The position numbers and the translations under genes were made by a program. A stretch of DNA of 64,000 bases. It comes from Streptosporangium sp. NBC_01756 (lineage in GTDB: Bacteria; Actinomycetota; Actinomycetes; Streptosporangiales; Streptosporangiaceae). Below are positions 7,627-16,589 of this stretch, piece by piece. How positions within the stretch are numbered: the stretch's first letter is position 1; each line of letters begins with the position of its first letter. The stretch is taken from contig NZ_CP109130.1 of NCBI RefSeq assembly GCF_035917975.1, positions 5,022,001 through 5,086,000 on the forward strand, given 5' to 3'. Under the pieces are notes generated by a model. That model made no database searches and had not been told where the DNA came from. It worked only from the letters and a program-made list of their open reading frames with translations.

Positions 7627-8244
7627 GTGCGCCTGCGTCTCACGCCTAGTGAGGACAGCTACTACGACTTGTTCGCCGACTCGGCGAACAACCTCGTCAC
7701 AGCGTCCCGTCTGTTGGTAGAGATCATCAGCGACGGATCGGACAGGGAAGCCCTGGCCGAGAAGATGCGCGCCTGCGAGCACGCCGGTGACGAACGCACC
7801 CACGCGATCATGAACCGGCTGAACGAGAGCTTCATCACGCCCTTCGACCGGGAGGACATCTACCGCCTCGCGTCGAATCTCGACGACGTGATGGACTACA
7901 TGGAGGCCGCTGCCGACCTCATCGTCCTGTACCAGATCGACCACCTTCCCAAGGAGGTCGTCCGTCAGGTCGAGGTCCTGGAGCGCGCCGCCGAGCTGAC
8001 CGCCGAGGCCATGCCCCGGCTGCGCTCGATGCGGAACCTGAACGAGTACTGGATCGAGATCAACCGGCTGGAGAACCAGGCCGACCAGGTCTACCGCCGC
8101 CTTCTCGCCAAGCTCTTCGGCGGGGAGTACGACGCGTTGACCGTCCTCAAGATGAAGGAGGTCATCGATCAGCTCGAGATGGCCGCCGACGCCTTCGAGC
8201 ACGTGGCCAACACGATCGAGTCGATCGCGGTCAAGGAAAGCTAA
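7627..8244 (+). CDS. DUF47 / PhoU-like protein partnered with Pit transporter
   Basis: 205 residues, almost entirely helical, of the DUF47 family (PhoU-like bundle) that is typically encoded directly before Pit phosphate permeases. Acidic helix motifs such as LDDVMDYMEAAADL match the metal-cluster-binding pattern of this fold. The start is GTG 7627, preceded by GGAG at 7617-7620; an in-frame ATG upstream (7444) reads through non-conserved sequence and was rejected. The stop abuts the permease start with no gap, so the two are cotranscribed. Likely role: regulating low-affinity phosphate uptake. Confidence 0.85.
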   Translation: MRLRLTPSEDSYYDLFADSANNLVTASRLLVEIISDGSDREALAEKMRACEHAGDERTHAIMNRLNESFITPFDREDIYRLASNLDDVMDYMEAAADLIVLYQIDHLPKEVVRQVEVLERAAELTAEAMPRLRSMRNLNEYWIEINRLENQADQVYRRLLAKLFGGEYDALTVLKMKEVIDQLEMAADAFEHVANTIESIAVKES

Positions 8245-9249
8245 GTGGACCTCACGCTCGCACTCGTCATCGGCGTGGTGGTCGTGGCGTTGGCGTTCGA
8301 CTACACCAACGGCTTCCACGACGCCGCCAACGCGATCGCCACCTCGGTCTCGACGCGTGCGCTGACCCCCCGGGCCGCTCTGTTCATGGCCGCGGCCATG
8401 AACTTCCTGGGTGCCCACCTCGGCACACAGGTGGCGGCGACCGTCGGCAAGGGCATCATCGACGCTCCACAGGGCAGCCACGGACTGGTGATCGTGGGGG
8501 CCGCCCTGGTCGGCGCGATCACCTGGAACCTCATCACCTGGTACTTCGGCCTGCCCTCCTCCAGCAGCCACGCGCTGATCGGCGGTCTGGTCGGTTCGGC
8601 GCTCGCCTCGTCCAGCAACGTCCACTGGGACGGGGTGGTGGACAAGGTCGTCATTCCGATGGTCCTGTCCCCGGTGCTCGGTTTCTTCCTGGCCGCGATC
8701 ATCATGATCGCCATCCTGTGGGGTTTCCGGCACTCCCAGCCGGCGAAGACCAACCGGGGTTTCCGCCACGCGCAGACCATCTCGGCCGCCGCCATGGCGC
8801 TGGGCCACGGCCTGCAGGACGCGCAGAAGACCATGGGTGTGATCTTCCTGGCACTCGTGGTCGGGGGATACCAGAACGACGGCGACCCGATCCCCCAGTG
8901 GGTCATCCTGTCCGCCGCGACGGCCATCTCCCTGGGCACCTACGCGGGTGGCTGGCGGATCATGCGGACACTCGGCCGCCGGATCATCGCACTCACCCCT
9001 CCGCAGGGATTCGCCGCCGAGGCGGCCGCGGCCACCGTTCTCTACACCGCGGCCATCGGGTTCGGCGCTCCCATCTCCACCACGCACACGATCACCAGCG
9101 CGATCATGGGCGTGGGCGCGACCAAGCGCCTGTCCGCCGTGCGATGGGGCGTCGCGGGGAACATCGTGACCGGCTGGATCCTGACGATCCCGGCCGCCGC
9201 GCTGGTCGCCGCGCTGACCTACTACGCGCTCCACTGGATGGTCGAGTAA
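8245..9249 (+). CDS. pit: Low-affinity inorganic phosphate transporter, PiT/PHO4 family
   Basis: 334 residues, about ten membrane segments. The family's duplicated signature is visible: FDYTNGFHDAANAIATSV near residues 15-32 and FGAPISTTHTITSAIMGVG near residues 272-290, with LPSSSSHALIGGLVGS between. Pit proteins import metal-phosphate complexes with protons. GTG 8245 follows the DUF47 stop codon directly. A strong terminator hairpin follows. Confidence 0.93.
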   Translation: MDLTLALVIGVVVVALAFDYTNGFHDAANAIATSVSTRALTPRAALFMAAAMNFLGAHLGTQVAATVGKGIIDAPQGSHGLVIVGAALVGAITWNLITWYFGLPSSSSHALIGGLVGSALASSSNVHWDGVVDKVVIPMVLSPVLGFFLAAIIMIAILWGFRHSQPAKTNRGFRHAQTISAAAMALGHGLQDAQKTMGVIFLALVVGGYQNDGDPIPQWVILSAATAISLGTYAGGWRIMRTLGRRIIALTPPQGFAAEAAAATVLYTAAIGFGAPISTTHTITSAIMGVGATKRLSAVRWGVAGNIVTGWILTIPAAALVAALTYYALHWMVE

Positions 9250-9257
9250 CCACCGCG

Positions 9258-9289
9258 GGACGCCGGCCGGGGACTCCCGGCCGGCGTCC
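9258..9289 (+). terminator. Strong terminator after pit
   Basis: GGACGCCGGCCGGG (9258-9271) pairs perfectly with its complement at 9276-9289 around a 4-nt loop. It separates pit from the convergent mshD and may serve both. Confidence 0.8.
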
Positions 9290-9394
9290 GCCCATCGCAT
9301 TTCCTTGATCGTGGAGACTCCGGCCTTCAGCCGTGGGACGGAGGCCGACTCAGCGCGCGACCGCCCCGTCGCGCGAGGTCACCGGCGACAGCGG

Positions 9395-10342
9395 TCATCG
9401 GCGGTACATGACGTCGACGTCCCACCGGGTGAATCCCAGCTTCTCGTAGAGATGGATCGCGGCGGGGTTGCTCTCGTCCACATACAACATGACCTGGGCC
9501 AGGCCCCGGGCCCTGAGGTGGGACAGGCCCGCCAGGGTGAGCGACCTGCCCAGCCCGCCACCCTGTTCGGCGGGATCCACACCGACCACGTAGACCTCGC
9601 CGATCGGCTCGTGCCCATGGCCGTCGTCGCCGTGCACCTTGGTCCAGTGGAAGCCGACCAGCCGCCCGCCGCGGGCCGTACCGCTCTCGCCGGACGCATC
9701 GCTCTCGCCCGGCCGTTCTGCGAGGAAGAAACCCGCCGGATCGAACCACGGCTCCCGTTCGCGCCGTTTCAGGTCGTCCACGGTCCACCCGCCCTGTTCG
9801 GGGTGGTGGGCGAAGGCCTTGGCGTTGAGCGCCACCCAGGCCTCCTCATCGGAGGACCCGGGCACGAAACTGCGCAGCCGTACGCCTTCGGGCAGTTCGA
9901 AGGCGGGGATCGCCGCGAACAGCGAGCGGCGCATCTGCCAGAGTGACCTGATCTTGGTGAAACCCGCCGACCGGGCGAGGGCTTCGGCCCCCGGGTGCCC
10001 GCCGTGTGCCCACAGGCGCAGCCGGCCCTCCGTCCGGTCCAGTACGGCCCGCAACAGGTGCCGTCCGTGGCCCTGACCGCGGAACGCGGGGTGGACCACC
10101 AGTTCCCCGCTGGGTCCCTCGACCGGATCGGTCGGGTCCACGTGTGCGTAGCCGGCCAGGTCGTCTCCGACGTACAGGAGCACGGCTCCCGCCCGGTCGT
10201 CGCCGCCGTAGCGCAGGTGCAGCATCACGTGTTCGTTGAGCGGTCTGACGCCGTCGGTCTCCGTGGCGGCCTCGACCACCGCGAGAACGGCGGCCACCTC
10301 CCGCTCGTCAAGTCGTCCCCGGTGTTCCACACGAACGTTCAT
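9395..10342 (-). CDS. mshD: Mycothiol synthase, tandem GNAT acetyltransferase
   Basis: 315 residues made of two GNAT domains. The N-terminal copy has ELVVHPAFRGQGHGRHLL (about residues 79-96) and the C-terminal copy EVYVVGVDPAEQGGGLGRSL (about residues 238-257), both acetyl-CoA pyrophosphate-binding loops. It acetylates Cys-GlcN-Ins, the last step of mycothiol synthesis, the actinobacterial thiol buffer. The start ATG at 10342 and overall length agree with MshD. It is monocistronic. Confidence 0.93.
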   Translation of the reverse strand: MNVRVEHRGRLDEREVAAVLAVVEAATETDGVRPLNEHVMLHLRYGGDDRAGAVLLYVGDDLAGYAHVDPTDPVEGPSGELVVHPAFRGQGHGRHLLRAVLDRTEGRLRLWAHGGHPGAEALARSAGFTKIRSLWQMRRSLFAAIPAFELPEGVRLRSFVPGSSDEEAWVALNAKAFAHHPEQGGWTVDDLKRREREPWFDPAGFFLAERPGESDASGESGTARGGRLVGFHWTKVHGDDGHGHEPIGEVYVVGVDPAEQGGGLGRSLTLAGLSHLRARGLAQVMLYVDESNPAAIHLYEKLGFTRWDVDVMYRR

Positions 10343-10473
10343 GTTCTGGACTCTAGGCGGGCCGGCCCGTCAGCAGACCTCCGGGTGCTGGCAAAAAGCG
10401 CCAGCCTCTCGTCAGGTGAATCGTTACCTCTCAGACATTCTCTGCATAGATTGCCGCCCTAATGTCGTGATCC

Positions 10474-12291
10474 ATGATGTCTCGTTCCCTCCAGCGGCTG
10501 GCTCTCGCCGGTGCTCTCGCCAGTGTCGGTCTCGCGCTCGCGACGACCCCGGCTGAGGCCGGCCGCAAGCCCGCCAAACCTGTCGCCAAGACCGTTCCGG
10601 TCCGTCTGCTCTCCCTGAACGACTTCCACGGCAACCTGGAGCCGCCGACCGGCTCATCCGGCCGCATGGTCGACGAGAACGGTGCCACGGTGGACGCCGG
10701 CGGGGCCGCCTACATCGCCACGCACCTCAAGCAGCTCTCGGACGGGAACACGCTCAAGGTCGCCCAGGGCGACCTCATCGGTGCCAGCCCCCTGCTCTCC
10801 GCGGCCTACCACGACGAGCCGTCCGTCGAGTTCCTCGGCAAGATCGGCGTCACTGCCTCCGCTGTGGGCAACCACGAGTTCGACGAGGGCTACTCCGAGC
10901 TCAGCCGCATCATGTACGGCGGCTGCCACCCGGTGGACGGCTGCTCGCCTGCGGGTAAGTGGAAGGGCGCGGACTACAGCTACCTCGGCGCCAACGTGAT
11001 CTTCAAGCGGCCGACCGCGGCCTCCGGGAAGGCGGAGAAGGAGGCGCTCGCCGCGCTCGGCGGCCAGAACACGGCTTCGCTGCGCGGCCTGCTGAAGGAG
11101 TACGGCATCCCCGCGCTGCCCCCGGTCACCGTCCGCTGGATGAACGGCGTGCCGATCGGCTTCATCGGCCTGGTCACCCAGACCACCCCCGGCATCGTCA
11201 CCTCCGAGGGCATCAAGGACCTGGAGTTCATCGACGAGGTCAAGGCCGCGAACGTCGCCTCCAAGCTGCTGAAGCTGGTCGGTGTCAAGGCCCAGGTCGT
11301 GCTGGTGCACGAGGGCGACCAGGTCACCCCCAACCAGTCACCCGACGCCTGCAGCACCCAGCCGGGCGCGGGCAACCGGATCGCCACCCAGGTGGACGCC
11401 GAGATCGACATGATCCTCAGCGGTCACTCCCACCAGGCCTACCTGTGCAAGGTGTCCGACCCCAAGGGCGGCACGCGCCTGTACAGCCAGGGCGGCTCGT
11501 TCGGCCGGGTGATCACCAAGGTCGACTTCCAGGTGGACGTCAAGACCCGCGACGTGGTGCGCTCCTCGGTCGTGGCCGACAACCAGGTGGTGACCAGGAC
11601 CGTCACCCCGGACCCGGAGATCTCCACCTTCGTCCAGGCGTGGAAGGACCGCGTCGCACCGGTGGCCAACAAGCCGATCGGCAAGATCACCGCCGACCTC
11701 ACCAACGCCGCGGCCGCCTCCGGTGAGTCCCCGCTGGGCAACCTCATCGCCGACGGCCAGCTCGCCGCCACCAAGACCGGCGGAAACGCCCAGATCGCCC
11801 TGATGAACCCGGGCGGCGTGCGCGCCACCCTCGCCTACGCGGGTTCGCCCGCCGGGGAGGGCGACGGCGTGGTGACCTACGGCGAGGCCTTCACGGTGCA
11901 GCCGTTCAACAATCTCGTGCAGGTCGTCACGCTCACCGGCGCGCAGCTCAAGACCGTCCTGGAGCAGCAGTTCACCGGCGGGCCCAACAACCAGGCCTTC
12001 ACCAAGATCCTGCAGCCGTCGTCGAACTTCACCTACACCTACAGCACAGGTGCGGTGTGGGGTTCGAAGGTCTCCAACCTGAAGATCGACGGTGCCGACG
12101 TCACGGACACCCAGACGATCCGGGTCGCCGCCAACAACTTCCTCGTCGGCGGCGGTGACGCCTTCCTGGCCTTCAAGGACGGCACGGACGTGTGGAGCGG
12201 CCCGCTCGACATCGACGCCTTCGCCGCCTACTTCGCCGCGAACCCGTCGATCACGCCTCCGGCTCCCACCCACATCACCGTCACCCCGTAG
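10474..12291 (+). CDS. Secreted 5'-nucleotidase / UDP-sugar hydrolase family metallophosphoesterase
   Basis: 605 residues. An N-terminal signal peptide (LALAGALASVGLALATTPAEA, cut about residue 28-30) is followed by the metallophosphoesterase domain with LNDFHGN near residue 47, GNHEFDEGYSEL near residue 133 and SGHSHQAY near residue 315, supplying the dinuclear metal ligands. The C-terminal nucleotide-specificity domain has MNPGGVRATL and FNNLVQVVTLTG. It probably dephosphorylates extracellular nucleotides, scavenging phosphate and nucleosides. There is no LPXTG or membrane anchor. ATG 10474 or 10477 are both possible; neither has a clear RBS. It is followed by a 62-bp palindrome. Confidence 0.9.
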   Translation: MMSRSLQRLALAGALASVGLALATTPAEAGRKPAKPVAKTVPVRLLSLNDFHGNLEPPTGSSGRMVDENGATVDAGGAAYIATHLKQLSDGNTLKVAQGDLIGASPLLSAAYHDEPSVEFLGKIGVTASAVGNHEFDEGYSELSRIMYGGCHPVDGCSPAGKWKGADYSYLGANVIFKRPTAASGKAEKEALAALGGQNTASLRGLLKEYGIPALPPVTVRWMNGVPIGFIGLVTQTTPGIVTSEGIKDLEFIDEVKAANVASKLLKLVGVKAQVVLVHEGDQVTPNQSPDACSTQPGAGNRIATQVDAEIDMILSGHSHQAYLCKVSDPKGGTRLYSQGGSFGRVITKVDFQVDVKTRDVVRSSVVADNQVVTRTVTPDPEISTFVQAWKDRVAPVANKPIGKITADLTNAAAASGESPLGNLIADGQLAATKTGGNAQIALMNPGGVRATLAYAGSPAGEGDGVVTYGEAFTVQPFNNLVQVVTLTGAQLKTVLEQQFTGGPNNQAFTKILQPSSNFTYTYSTGAVWGSKVSNLKIDGADVTDTQTIRVAANNFLVGGGDAFLAFKDGTDVWSGPLDIDAFAAYFAANPSITPPAPTHITVTP

Positions 12292-12299
12292 CCCGGCTC

Positions 12300-12361
12300 C
12301 ACCCCGTTCATACGGAAGGCCCACCAGAGATCTCTGGTGGGCCTTCCGTATGAACGGGGTG
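12300..12361. terminator. 62-bp perfect loop-less palindrome, bidirectional terminator
   Basis: Bases 12300-12330 are the exact reverse complement of 12331-12361 with no spacer. It lies between the convergent nucleotidase and glnR genes, 8 bp after the nucleotidase stop. As RNA it forms a 29-bp or longer hairpin from either strand. No T-run is present, as is common for actinomycete terminators. Confidence 0.85.
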
Positions 12362-12437
12362 CGCCGATGTCGGGCGGCCTCGTGCACGGGCCTGGTTCCG
12401 CGCCGACGGCCGGGCCGTCGGCGGGAGCGATCGCCGC

Positions 12438-13151
12438 CTAACTCCGGGCGGGCTCGCGCTCCTCGGCGGGCTCGTTGCCGCGCTCGGGGACGAACCGGTA
12501 GCCGACGTTGCGCACGGTGCCGATCAGCGACTCGTACTCGGCGCCGAGCTTGGCGCGCAGCCGCCGGACGTGGACGTCCACGGTCCGGGTGCCGCCGAAG
12601 TAGTCGTAGCCCCAGACCTCCTGAAGGAGCTGGGCGCGGGTGAAGACCCTGCCGGGATGCTGCGCCAGATACTTCAGGAGCTCGAACTCCTTGAAGGTCA
12701 GATCCAGCGCGCGGCCACGCAGCCGGGCGGTGTAGGTGGCCTCGTCGATCGACAGGTCGCCGCTGCGGATCTCGTCGGGGACGTCCTCGGCGACCGAGAG
12801 GTTCAGCCGGCCCACGGCCAGCCGGAGCCGCGCCTCGACCTCGGCGGGACCGGAGCTGTCGAGGATCACGTCGTCGGCACCCCACTCGGCGGTCATCGCC
12901 GCCAGGCCGCCCTCGGTGACGATCACGAGGAGGGGACAGGAGACGCCCGTGGTCCGCAGCAGCCTGCACAGGCTCTTGGCGTGGACGAGCTCCCGGCGCG
13001 CGTCCACCAGGATGGCGTCGGCCGGTGGGGCGTCGATCAGCGCGGACGCCTCAGCGGGGGCGACCCGGACCGAGTGCAGCAGCAGCCCCAACGCCGGAAG
13101 CACCTCGGTTGAGGGCTCAAGGGCGTTGGTGAGCAGCAGGAGATTGCTCAC
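12438..13151 (-). CDS. glnR: GlnR, global nitrogen response regulator (OmpR family, orphan)
   Basis: 237 residues from GTG 13151. The N-terminus ([20 protein letters not shown]) and the winged-helix domain ([40 protein letters not shown]) are those of actinobacterial GlnR. The receiver-like domain keeps Asp50 (ILVDAR), which in this family acts in dimerisation without a partner histidine kinase; no kinase gene is nearby. GlnR controls glutamine synthetase, ammonium transport and, in several actinomycetes, carbon and phosphate genes. It is divergent from the MoaD-like gene. Upstream in-frame codons to 13277 are not conserved. Confidence 0.93.
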   Translation of the reverse strand: MSNLLLLTNALEPSTEVLPALGLLLHSVRVAPAEASALIDAPPADAILVDARRELVHAKSLCRLLRTTGVSCPLLVIVTEGGLAAMTAEWGADDVILDSSGPAEVEARLRLAVGRLNLSVAEDVPDEIRSGDLSIDEATYTARLRGRALDLTFKEFELLKYLAQHPGRVFTRAQLLQEVWGYDYFGGTRTVDVHVRRLRAKLGAEYESLIGTVRNVGYRFVPERGNEPAEEREPARS

Positions 13152-13356
13152 TATGCTCCTTCCCGCGTCATGTCGGCGATAGCCGTACAAACACGTAAGG
13201 ACCCGGGGGCTACGTCGCCCAGGTCCCGTAGTAGGTGAGGATAGCCCACAAGGCTGAAGCGTCCACTGAGCGTCCACCTAGTGAACAACCGTTTTCCCGG
13301 TGAATTCATAGTAATGGTGCGGTAACCGTAAGTGTGTCGGAGGGGTTGGTCCACAG

Positions 13357-13608
13357 ATGGCAAGGGGAATGATCCGCTACTGGGCGGCCGCCAAAGACGC
13401 GGCGGGAGTCGCCGAGGAGCCGTTCGAGGCGGCGACGCTGGCCGAGTTGATGACGAAGGTCACAGTGGGCCGCGAGCGGCTGGCCCGCGTCGTCCTGCGG
13501 TCATCCTTCCTGGTGGACGGGGATCCGGTGGGCCGACGGGCCCACGACACCGTCGTGCTCGCCGACGGGGCGACGGTCGAGGTCCTTCCCCCCTTCGCGG
13601 GAGGTTGA
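13357..13608 (+). CDS. MoaD/ThiS-family sulfur-carrier-like protein
   Basis: 83 residues of beta-grasp type ending in Gly-Gly (LPPFAGG), the C-terminus that is adenylated and thiocarboxylated in MoaD and ThiS. No E1-like or MoaE gene lies nearby, so its pathway (molybdopterin, thiazole, or another thiocarboxylate) cannot be set from context. It lies divergent from glnR, a placement I recall from other actinomycetes. Confidence 0.8.
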   Translation: MARGMIRYWAAAKDAAGVAEEPFEAATLAELMTKVTVGRERLARVVLRSSFLVDGDPVGRRAHDTVVLADGATVEVLPPFAGG

Positions 13609-13759
13609 TCATCGCGGCGGGCGGAGCCGGTGCGGGCCGCGGGGAGCGGCGGCCGGCTCGCCGGGTGGATGATCCTTGGCACCGCGTTTTGAAGAAAATT
13701 ACCGGGGAATGTGCTCGGATGGCACGCTGGCCCAGACCAGGGAACGAACAGGGGGCCGG

Positions 13760-14440
13760 ATGCGCAAGCTGGTCGCTTTTCTGATTCTGCTGCTCGTTCT
13801 TCTCGCGATCCTGGACCGGGTCGCGGTCGCCGGGGTGCAGCGGGAGATCGCCACGCGGGTGACCGCCAGATACGACCTCGCGACCCCACCCGAGGTGACG
13901 ATCGACGGCATCCCGTTCCTGACCCAGGCGGTCGCCGGGCGGTACGACGAGGTCGAGGTCGCCGCCGGCGCCATGACCGTCGCCGGGCTCCGGCTGTCCA
14001 GTGTGGACTTCGTCCTCCACGGCGTCACCGCCCCGCTGGAGGATCTGGTGCTCCACGCCGACCAGGTGGACGTACGCGCCGAGCGGGTGACGGGTACCGT
14101 GGTGGTGCCCGTGGAGACGCTGAACCAGAAGGCTCCGGACGGGATCAAGGTCCAGGTCGACGGTGACGCCTTCAACGTCAGCGGGGAGATCACCGTGCTC
14201 GGTCGGAAGGTGCCGGTGAAGGCCAAGATGAAGATCGAACTGATCAAGGATGGCGTCCGGTTCGTCCCTGAGCAGGTCACTTTGGGGGGCGGCATCACGG
14301 TGCCCCGGCCGGAGAGGTTCATCTCCTACCAGATTCCGATCAAGAATCTGCCGTTCGATCTCAAGCTGACCGAGGTGAAGACCTCTCCCGGAGGCCTCCA
14401 GATCTCCGGTGAGGCGTCCAACGTCCCCCTGCAGGGCTGA
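13760..14440 (+). CDS. LmeA-like phospholipid-binding protein (DUF2993)
   Basis: 226 residues. An N-terminal membrane anchor or signal (LVAFLILLLVLLAILDRVAV, residues 4-23) is followed by a beta-rich lipid-binding fold typical of DUF2993. The mycobacterial member LmeA binds phosphatidylinositol species and is needed for lipomannan elongation; in an organism without lipoarabinomannan the role is uncertain. ATG 13760 gives the usual length and puts the hydrophobic segment at the N-terminus; upstream in-frame codons from 13676 would bury it. Confidence 0.8.
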   Translation: MRKLVAFLILLLVLLAILDRVAVAGVQREIATRVTARYDLATPPEVTIDGIPFLTQAVAGRYDEVEVAAGAMTVAGLRLSSVDFVLHGVTAPLEDLVLHADQVDVRAERVTGTVVVPVETLNQKAPDGIKVQVDGDAFNVSGEITVLGRKVPVKAKMKIELIKDGVRFVPEQVTLGGGITVPRPERFISYQIPIKNLPFDLKLTEVKTSPGGLQISGEASNVPLQG

Positions 14441-14469
14441 GGGGGCCGCGCTCCCATGTCCGACCTCGG

Positions 14470-14660
14470 ACCGCCCCCGTGCCCGGGAGCGTCTCCATGG
14501 CCGCGGTTGTCCCGTGCCCGGACCGCCCCCGTGCCCGGACCGCCCCCGTGCCCGGAGCGCTCTCGTATCCGGACCGCGCTCCCGCCCGGAGCGTCTCCAT
14601 GGCCGAGACGGTCGCGTGCCCGGAGCGTCCTCATGGCCGGGCCGGTCTCAGGGCCGAGGC
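14470..14660. repeat. GC-rich degenerate tandem repeats upstream of ECF sigma gene
   Basis: A 17-bp unit CGGACCGCCCCCGTGCC occurs twice in tandem near 14519-14552, with further degenerate copies (GTGCCCGGAGCG, CGTCTCCATGGCC) on both sides. It fills most of the 260-bp gap between lmeA and the sigma factor gene. All forward frames stay open, as expected of such GC-rich repeats, but no RBS or codon pattern supports a protein. Confidence 0.6.
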
Positions 14661-14700
14661 GGTCCGGTGACCTGGCCGCCCTCGTCGCCGGGCCGATCCC

Positions 14701-15252
14701 ATGACTGAACCGATCCGCCGCGCCGTACGTCGTGAGGAAGTGAGTCAAGCCGGAACCGCCGACGAGCAACTCGTCAGGGCGCTCTTCGACGAACACGGCG
14801 GGCCACTCTACGGCTACGTGCTGCGGCTGACGGGCGACTCGGGGAGAGCGGAGGACATCGTGCAGGAGACGCTGCTGCGGGCCTGGCGCCATCCTGACGC
14901 TCTCAGCGGGCGGCCGATCCGCGCCTGGCTGTTCAGGGTGGCCCGCAACCTGGTCGTCGACCAGCATCGGGCCCGCAAGTCGCGTCCTCCGGAAACGGGC
15001 GCGGAGGCGCTCGCCGTGCTGCCCGCCGACGACGAGCTTGAGCGGGCGGTGGATTCCTGGGCGGTCGCCGAGGCACTGGCCACGCTACGGCCCGAGCACC
15101 GCGAGGTGCTCGCCGAGGTCTACTACCAGGGAAAGTCGGTCAAAGAGGCATCCGCGGCGCTCGGCATCCCGGCGGGGACGGTGAAGTCGCGCACGTATTA
15201 CGCGCTTCGGGCGCTCAAGCTGGCGCTGGAAGAGCGGGGGCTCGCGCCATGA
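14701..15252 (+). CDS. ECF-type RNA polymerase sigma factor
   Basis: 183 residues with region 2 (LFDEHGGPLYGYVLRLTG, AEDIVQETLLRAWRH) and region 4 (LRPEHREVLAEVYYQGKSVK, IPAGTVKSRTYYALRALK) separated by a short linker. There is no extra C-terminal domain. The next gene, overlapping by ATGA, is a zinc-binding anti-sigma factor, so the pair is a membrane-signal switch of the SigL/RslA sort. Start ATG 14701 was chosen as the only start before region 2 that leaves a normal N-terminus. Confidence 0.9.
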   Translation: MTEPIRRAVRREEVSQAGTADEQLVRALFDEHGGPLYGYVLRLTGDSGRAEDIVQETLLRAWRHPDALSGRPIRAWLFRVARNLVVDQHRARKSRPPETGAEALAVLPADDELERAVDSWAVAEALATLRPEHREVLAEVYYQGKSVKEASAALGIPAGTVKSRTYYALRALKLALEERGLAP

Positions 15253-16031
15253 CGACATGTGATGAAGTACGGATCTCGCTGGGGGTGTACGTCCTCGGCG
15301 CGCTGGAGTCCGAGGAGTGCGTGCTCGTCGAGGCCCATCTCGCCGAGTGCGCCGGCTGCCAGGCGGAGTTCGACGAGCTGACCGGAGTGGCCGCGTTCCT
15401 CGGGCGGGTGTCCGAGGCCGACGTGGCGCAGGTGGCCAGCCCGCCCCAGGCGGTGCTCGACCGGCTGCTCAACGCCAAGGTCAAGCGGCGCCGGGTGACC
15501 AGGGCGCTGCTCTCCCTGGCGGCCTCGGTCCTGCTGGTCGGGCTCGGCGGCACGCTGTGGGTCACCCAGTCCACGCCGCCCGAGCAGGGCACCTCAGTGG
15601 CGTCCGCGCCCCGGTCGTCCGCCGCCGACGGCGGGAGCCCCTCCCTGGCGGAGAGGAGGGCCGCCCCCACGCCGGCCCGTTCACCGGCACAGGACGACGA
15701 CCCGCAGCTCATGCTGAAGGAGGACACCGGTGAGCGGACGGCCCGGGGTGACCGCGGCAGCGTCCACGCCACGGTGACCGCGGTGCCGGGTGCGGAGGCG
15801 ACCAAGATCAAGGTCATGCTCACCGGGGTCGCCCAGGGCACCCGCTGCCGGGTGGACGTGGTCGCCGTCGGCGGAGGCCGGGAGACGGCCGGGAACTGGA
15901 TCGTCGACAAGGCCGCCTACGACAGGGCGGGCGCCTTCAACGGCACCACCACGATCTCTCCCGCGAGCATCTCCAGGTTCGAGATCGTCACCTCCCAGGG
16001 CCGGATGCTGGTCAGCGTCCCCTTCCCCTGA
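15249..16031 (+). CDS. Zinc-binding transmembrane anti-sigma factor (RslA-like)
   Basis: 260 residues. The N-terminal domain has the HxxxCxxC pattern (HLAECAGC, about residues 32-39) that can bind zinc and hold region 2/4 of the partner sigma factor. A single membrane helix (ALLSLAASVLLVGLGGTLW) lies near residues 86-104, and the exported C-terminal domain (about 150-260) is beta-rich and probably the sensor. The pro/ser-rich linker is typical. Oxidation or extracytoplasmic stress would release the sigma factor. Its start overlaps the sigma stop. Confidence 0.88.
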   Translation: MTTCDEVRISLGVYVLGALESEECVLVEAHLAECAGCQAEFDELTGVAAFLGRVSEADVAQVASPPQAVLDRLLNAKVKRRRVTRALLSLAASVLLVGLGGTLWVTQSTPPEQGTSVASAPRSSAADGGSPSLAERRAAPTPARSPAQDDDPQLMLKEDTGERTARGDRGSVHATVTAVPGAEATKIKVMLTGVAQGTRCRVDVVAVGGGRETAGNWIVDKAAYDRAGAFNGTTTISPASISRFEIVTSQGRMLVSVPFP

Positions 16032-16081
16032 GCGGGGCCGCCCGGGGAATGGCGCGGTGCGGCAGGGCGTTGTCGTGCTCT

Positions 16082-16498
16082 GTGACCGGATTGGCAGTGG
16101 TGCTCGTCACGCTGGGCGCGGCCACGCTGGTGGGCGTGATGATGCGCCGGCGCAGCGGTGTGCCGCGTGAGGTTGGGGGAGACGTGGAGCGGCTGACCTC
16201 TGGTGACCTGGAGGCCGAGCTGGGACGGCGGGCCACGCTCGTCCAGTTCTCCAGCGCCTTCTGCCAGCCGTGCCGGGCGACCCGCCGGGTCCTCGCCGAG
16301 GTGACCGAGATGGTGCCGGGGGTGGAGCACGTGGAGATCGACGCGGAGTCCCGTCTCGATCTGGTCCGCTCACTGAACATCCTGCGCACCCCGACCGTGC
16401 TGATCCTCGACGCGTCGGGGCAGGTGGTGAAACGCGCCTCCGGCCAGCCGCGGAAGGCCGACGTGATCGGGGCGCTGGGTCTCGCGGTGGGTGAGTGA
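16082..16498 (+). CDS. Membrane-anchored thioredoxin-family protein
   Basis: 138 residues from GTG 16082. An N-terminal membrane helix (LAVVLVTLGAATLVGVMM) is followed by a thioredoxin domain with active site CQPC (Cys61, Cys64, in FSSAFCQPCRATRR) and the cis-proline segment LRTPTVLIL. The helix is followed by MRRRSG, so by the positive-inside rule the domain should be cytosolic. The upstream ATG 16049 adds a charged stretch that would disturb the N-terminal anchor and was not chosen. It precedes a sulfur-metabolism locus; role is probably thiol-disulfide exchange. Confidence 0.8.
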   Translation: MTGLAVVLVTLGAATLVGVMMRRRSGVPREVGGDVERLTSGDLEAELGRRATLVQFSSAFCQPCRATRRVLAEVTEMVPGVEHVEIDAESRLDLVRSLNILRTPTVLILDASGQVVKRASGQPRKADVIGALGLAVGE

Positions 16499-16553
16499 GC
16501 CGCGAACCCTACCGCCCGTAAAACAACCTTGTCTCAGGAACTGGACGAGGATG

Positions 16554-16582
16554 TGACAGATCCCGGAACGTCGGGGTAGTGT
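16554..16582 (+). promoter_or_regulatory. Promoter of sulfur locus, leaderless start
   Basis: TGACAG (16554-16559) and TAGTGT (16577-16582) are separated by 17 bp. The -10 box ends 7 nt before the first ATG of the leader peptide, so transcription should begin at or next to that ATG, giving a leaderless mRNA. Confidence 0.55.
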
Positions 16583-16589
16583 CATCGGC

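Noticed and set aside
11338-12969. 543-codon minus-strand frame across the nucleotidase end and glnR
   Set aside because: Out of frame with glnR and antisense to the nucleotidase; low-complexity Arg/Gly content.
14441-14700. A protein-coding repeat gene between lmeA and the sigma factor
   Set aside because: All three forward frames are open because of GC-rich tandem repeats; there is no RBS and the repeats are not a multiple of three throughout.
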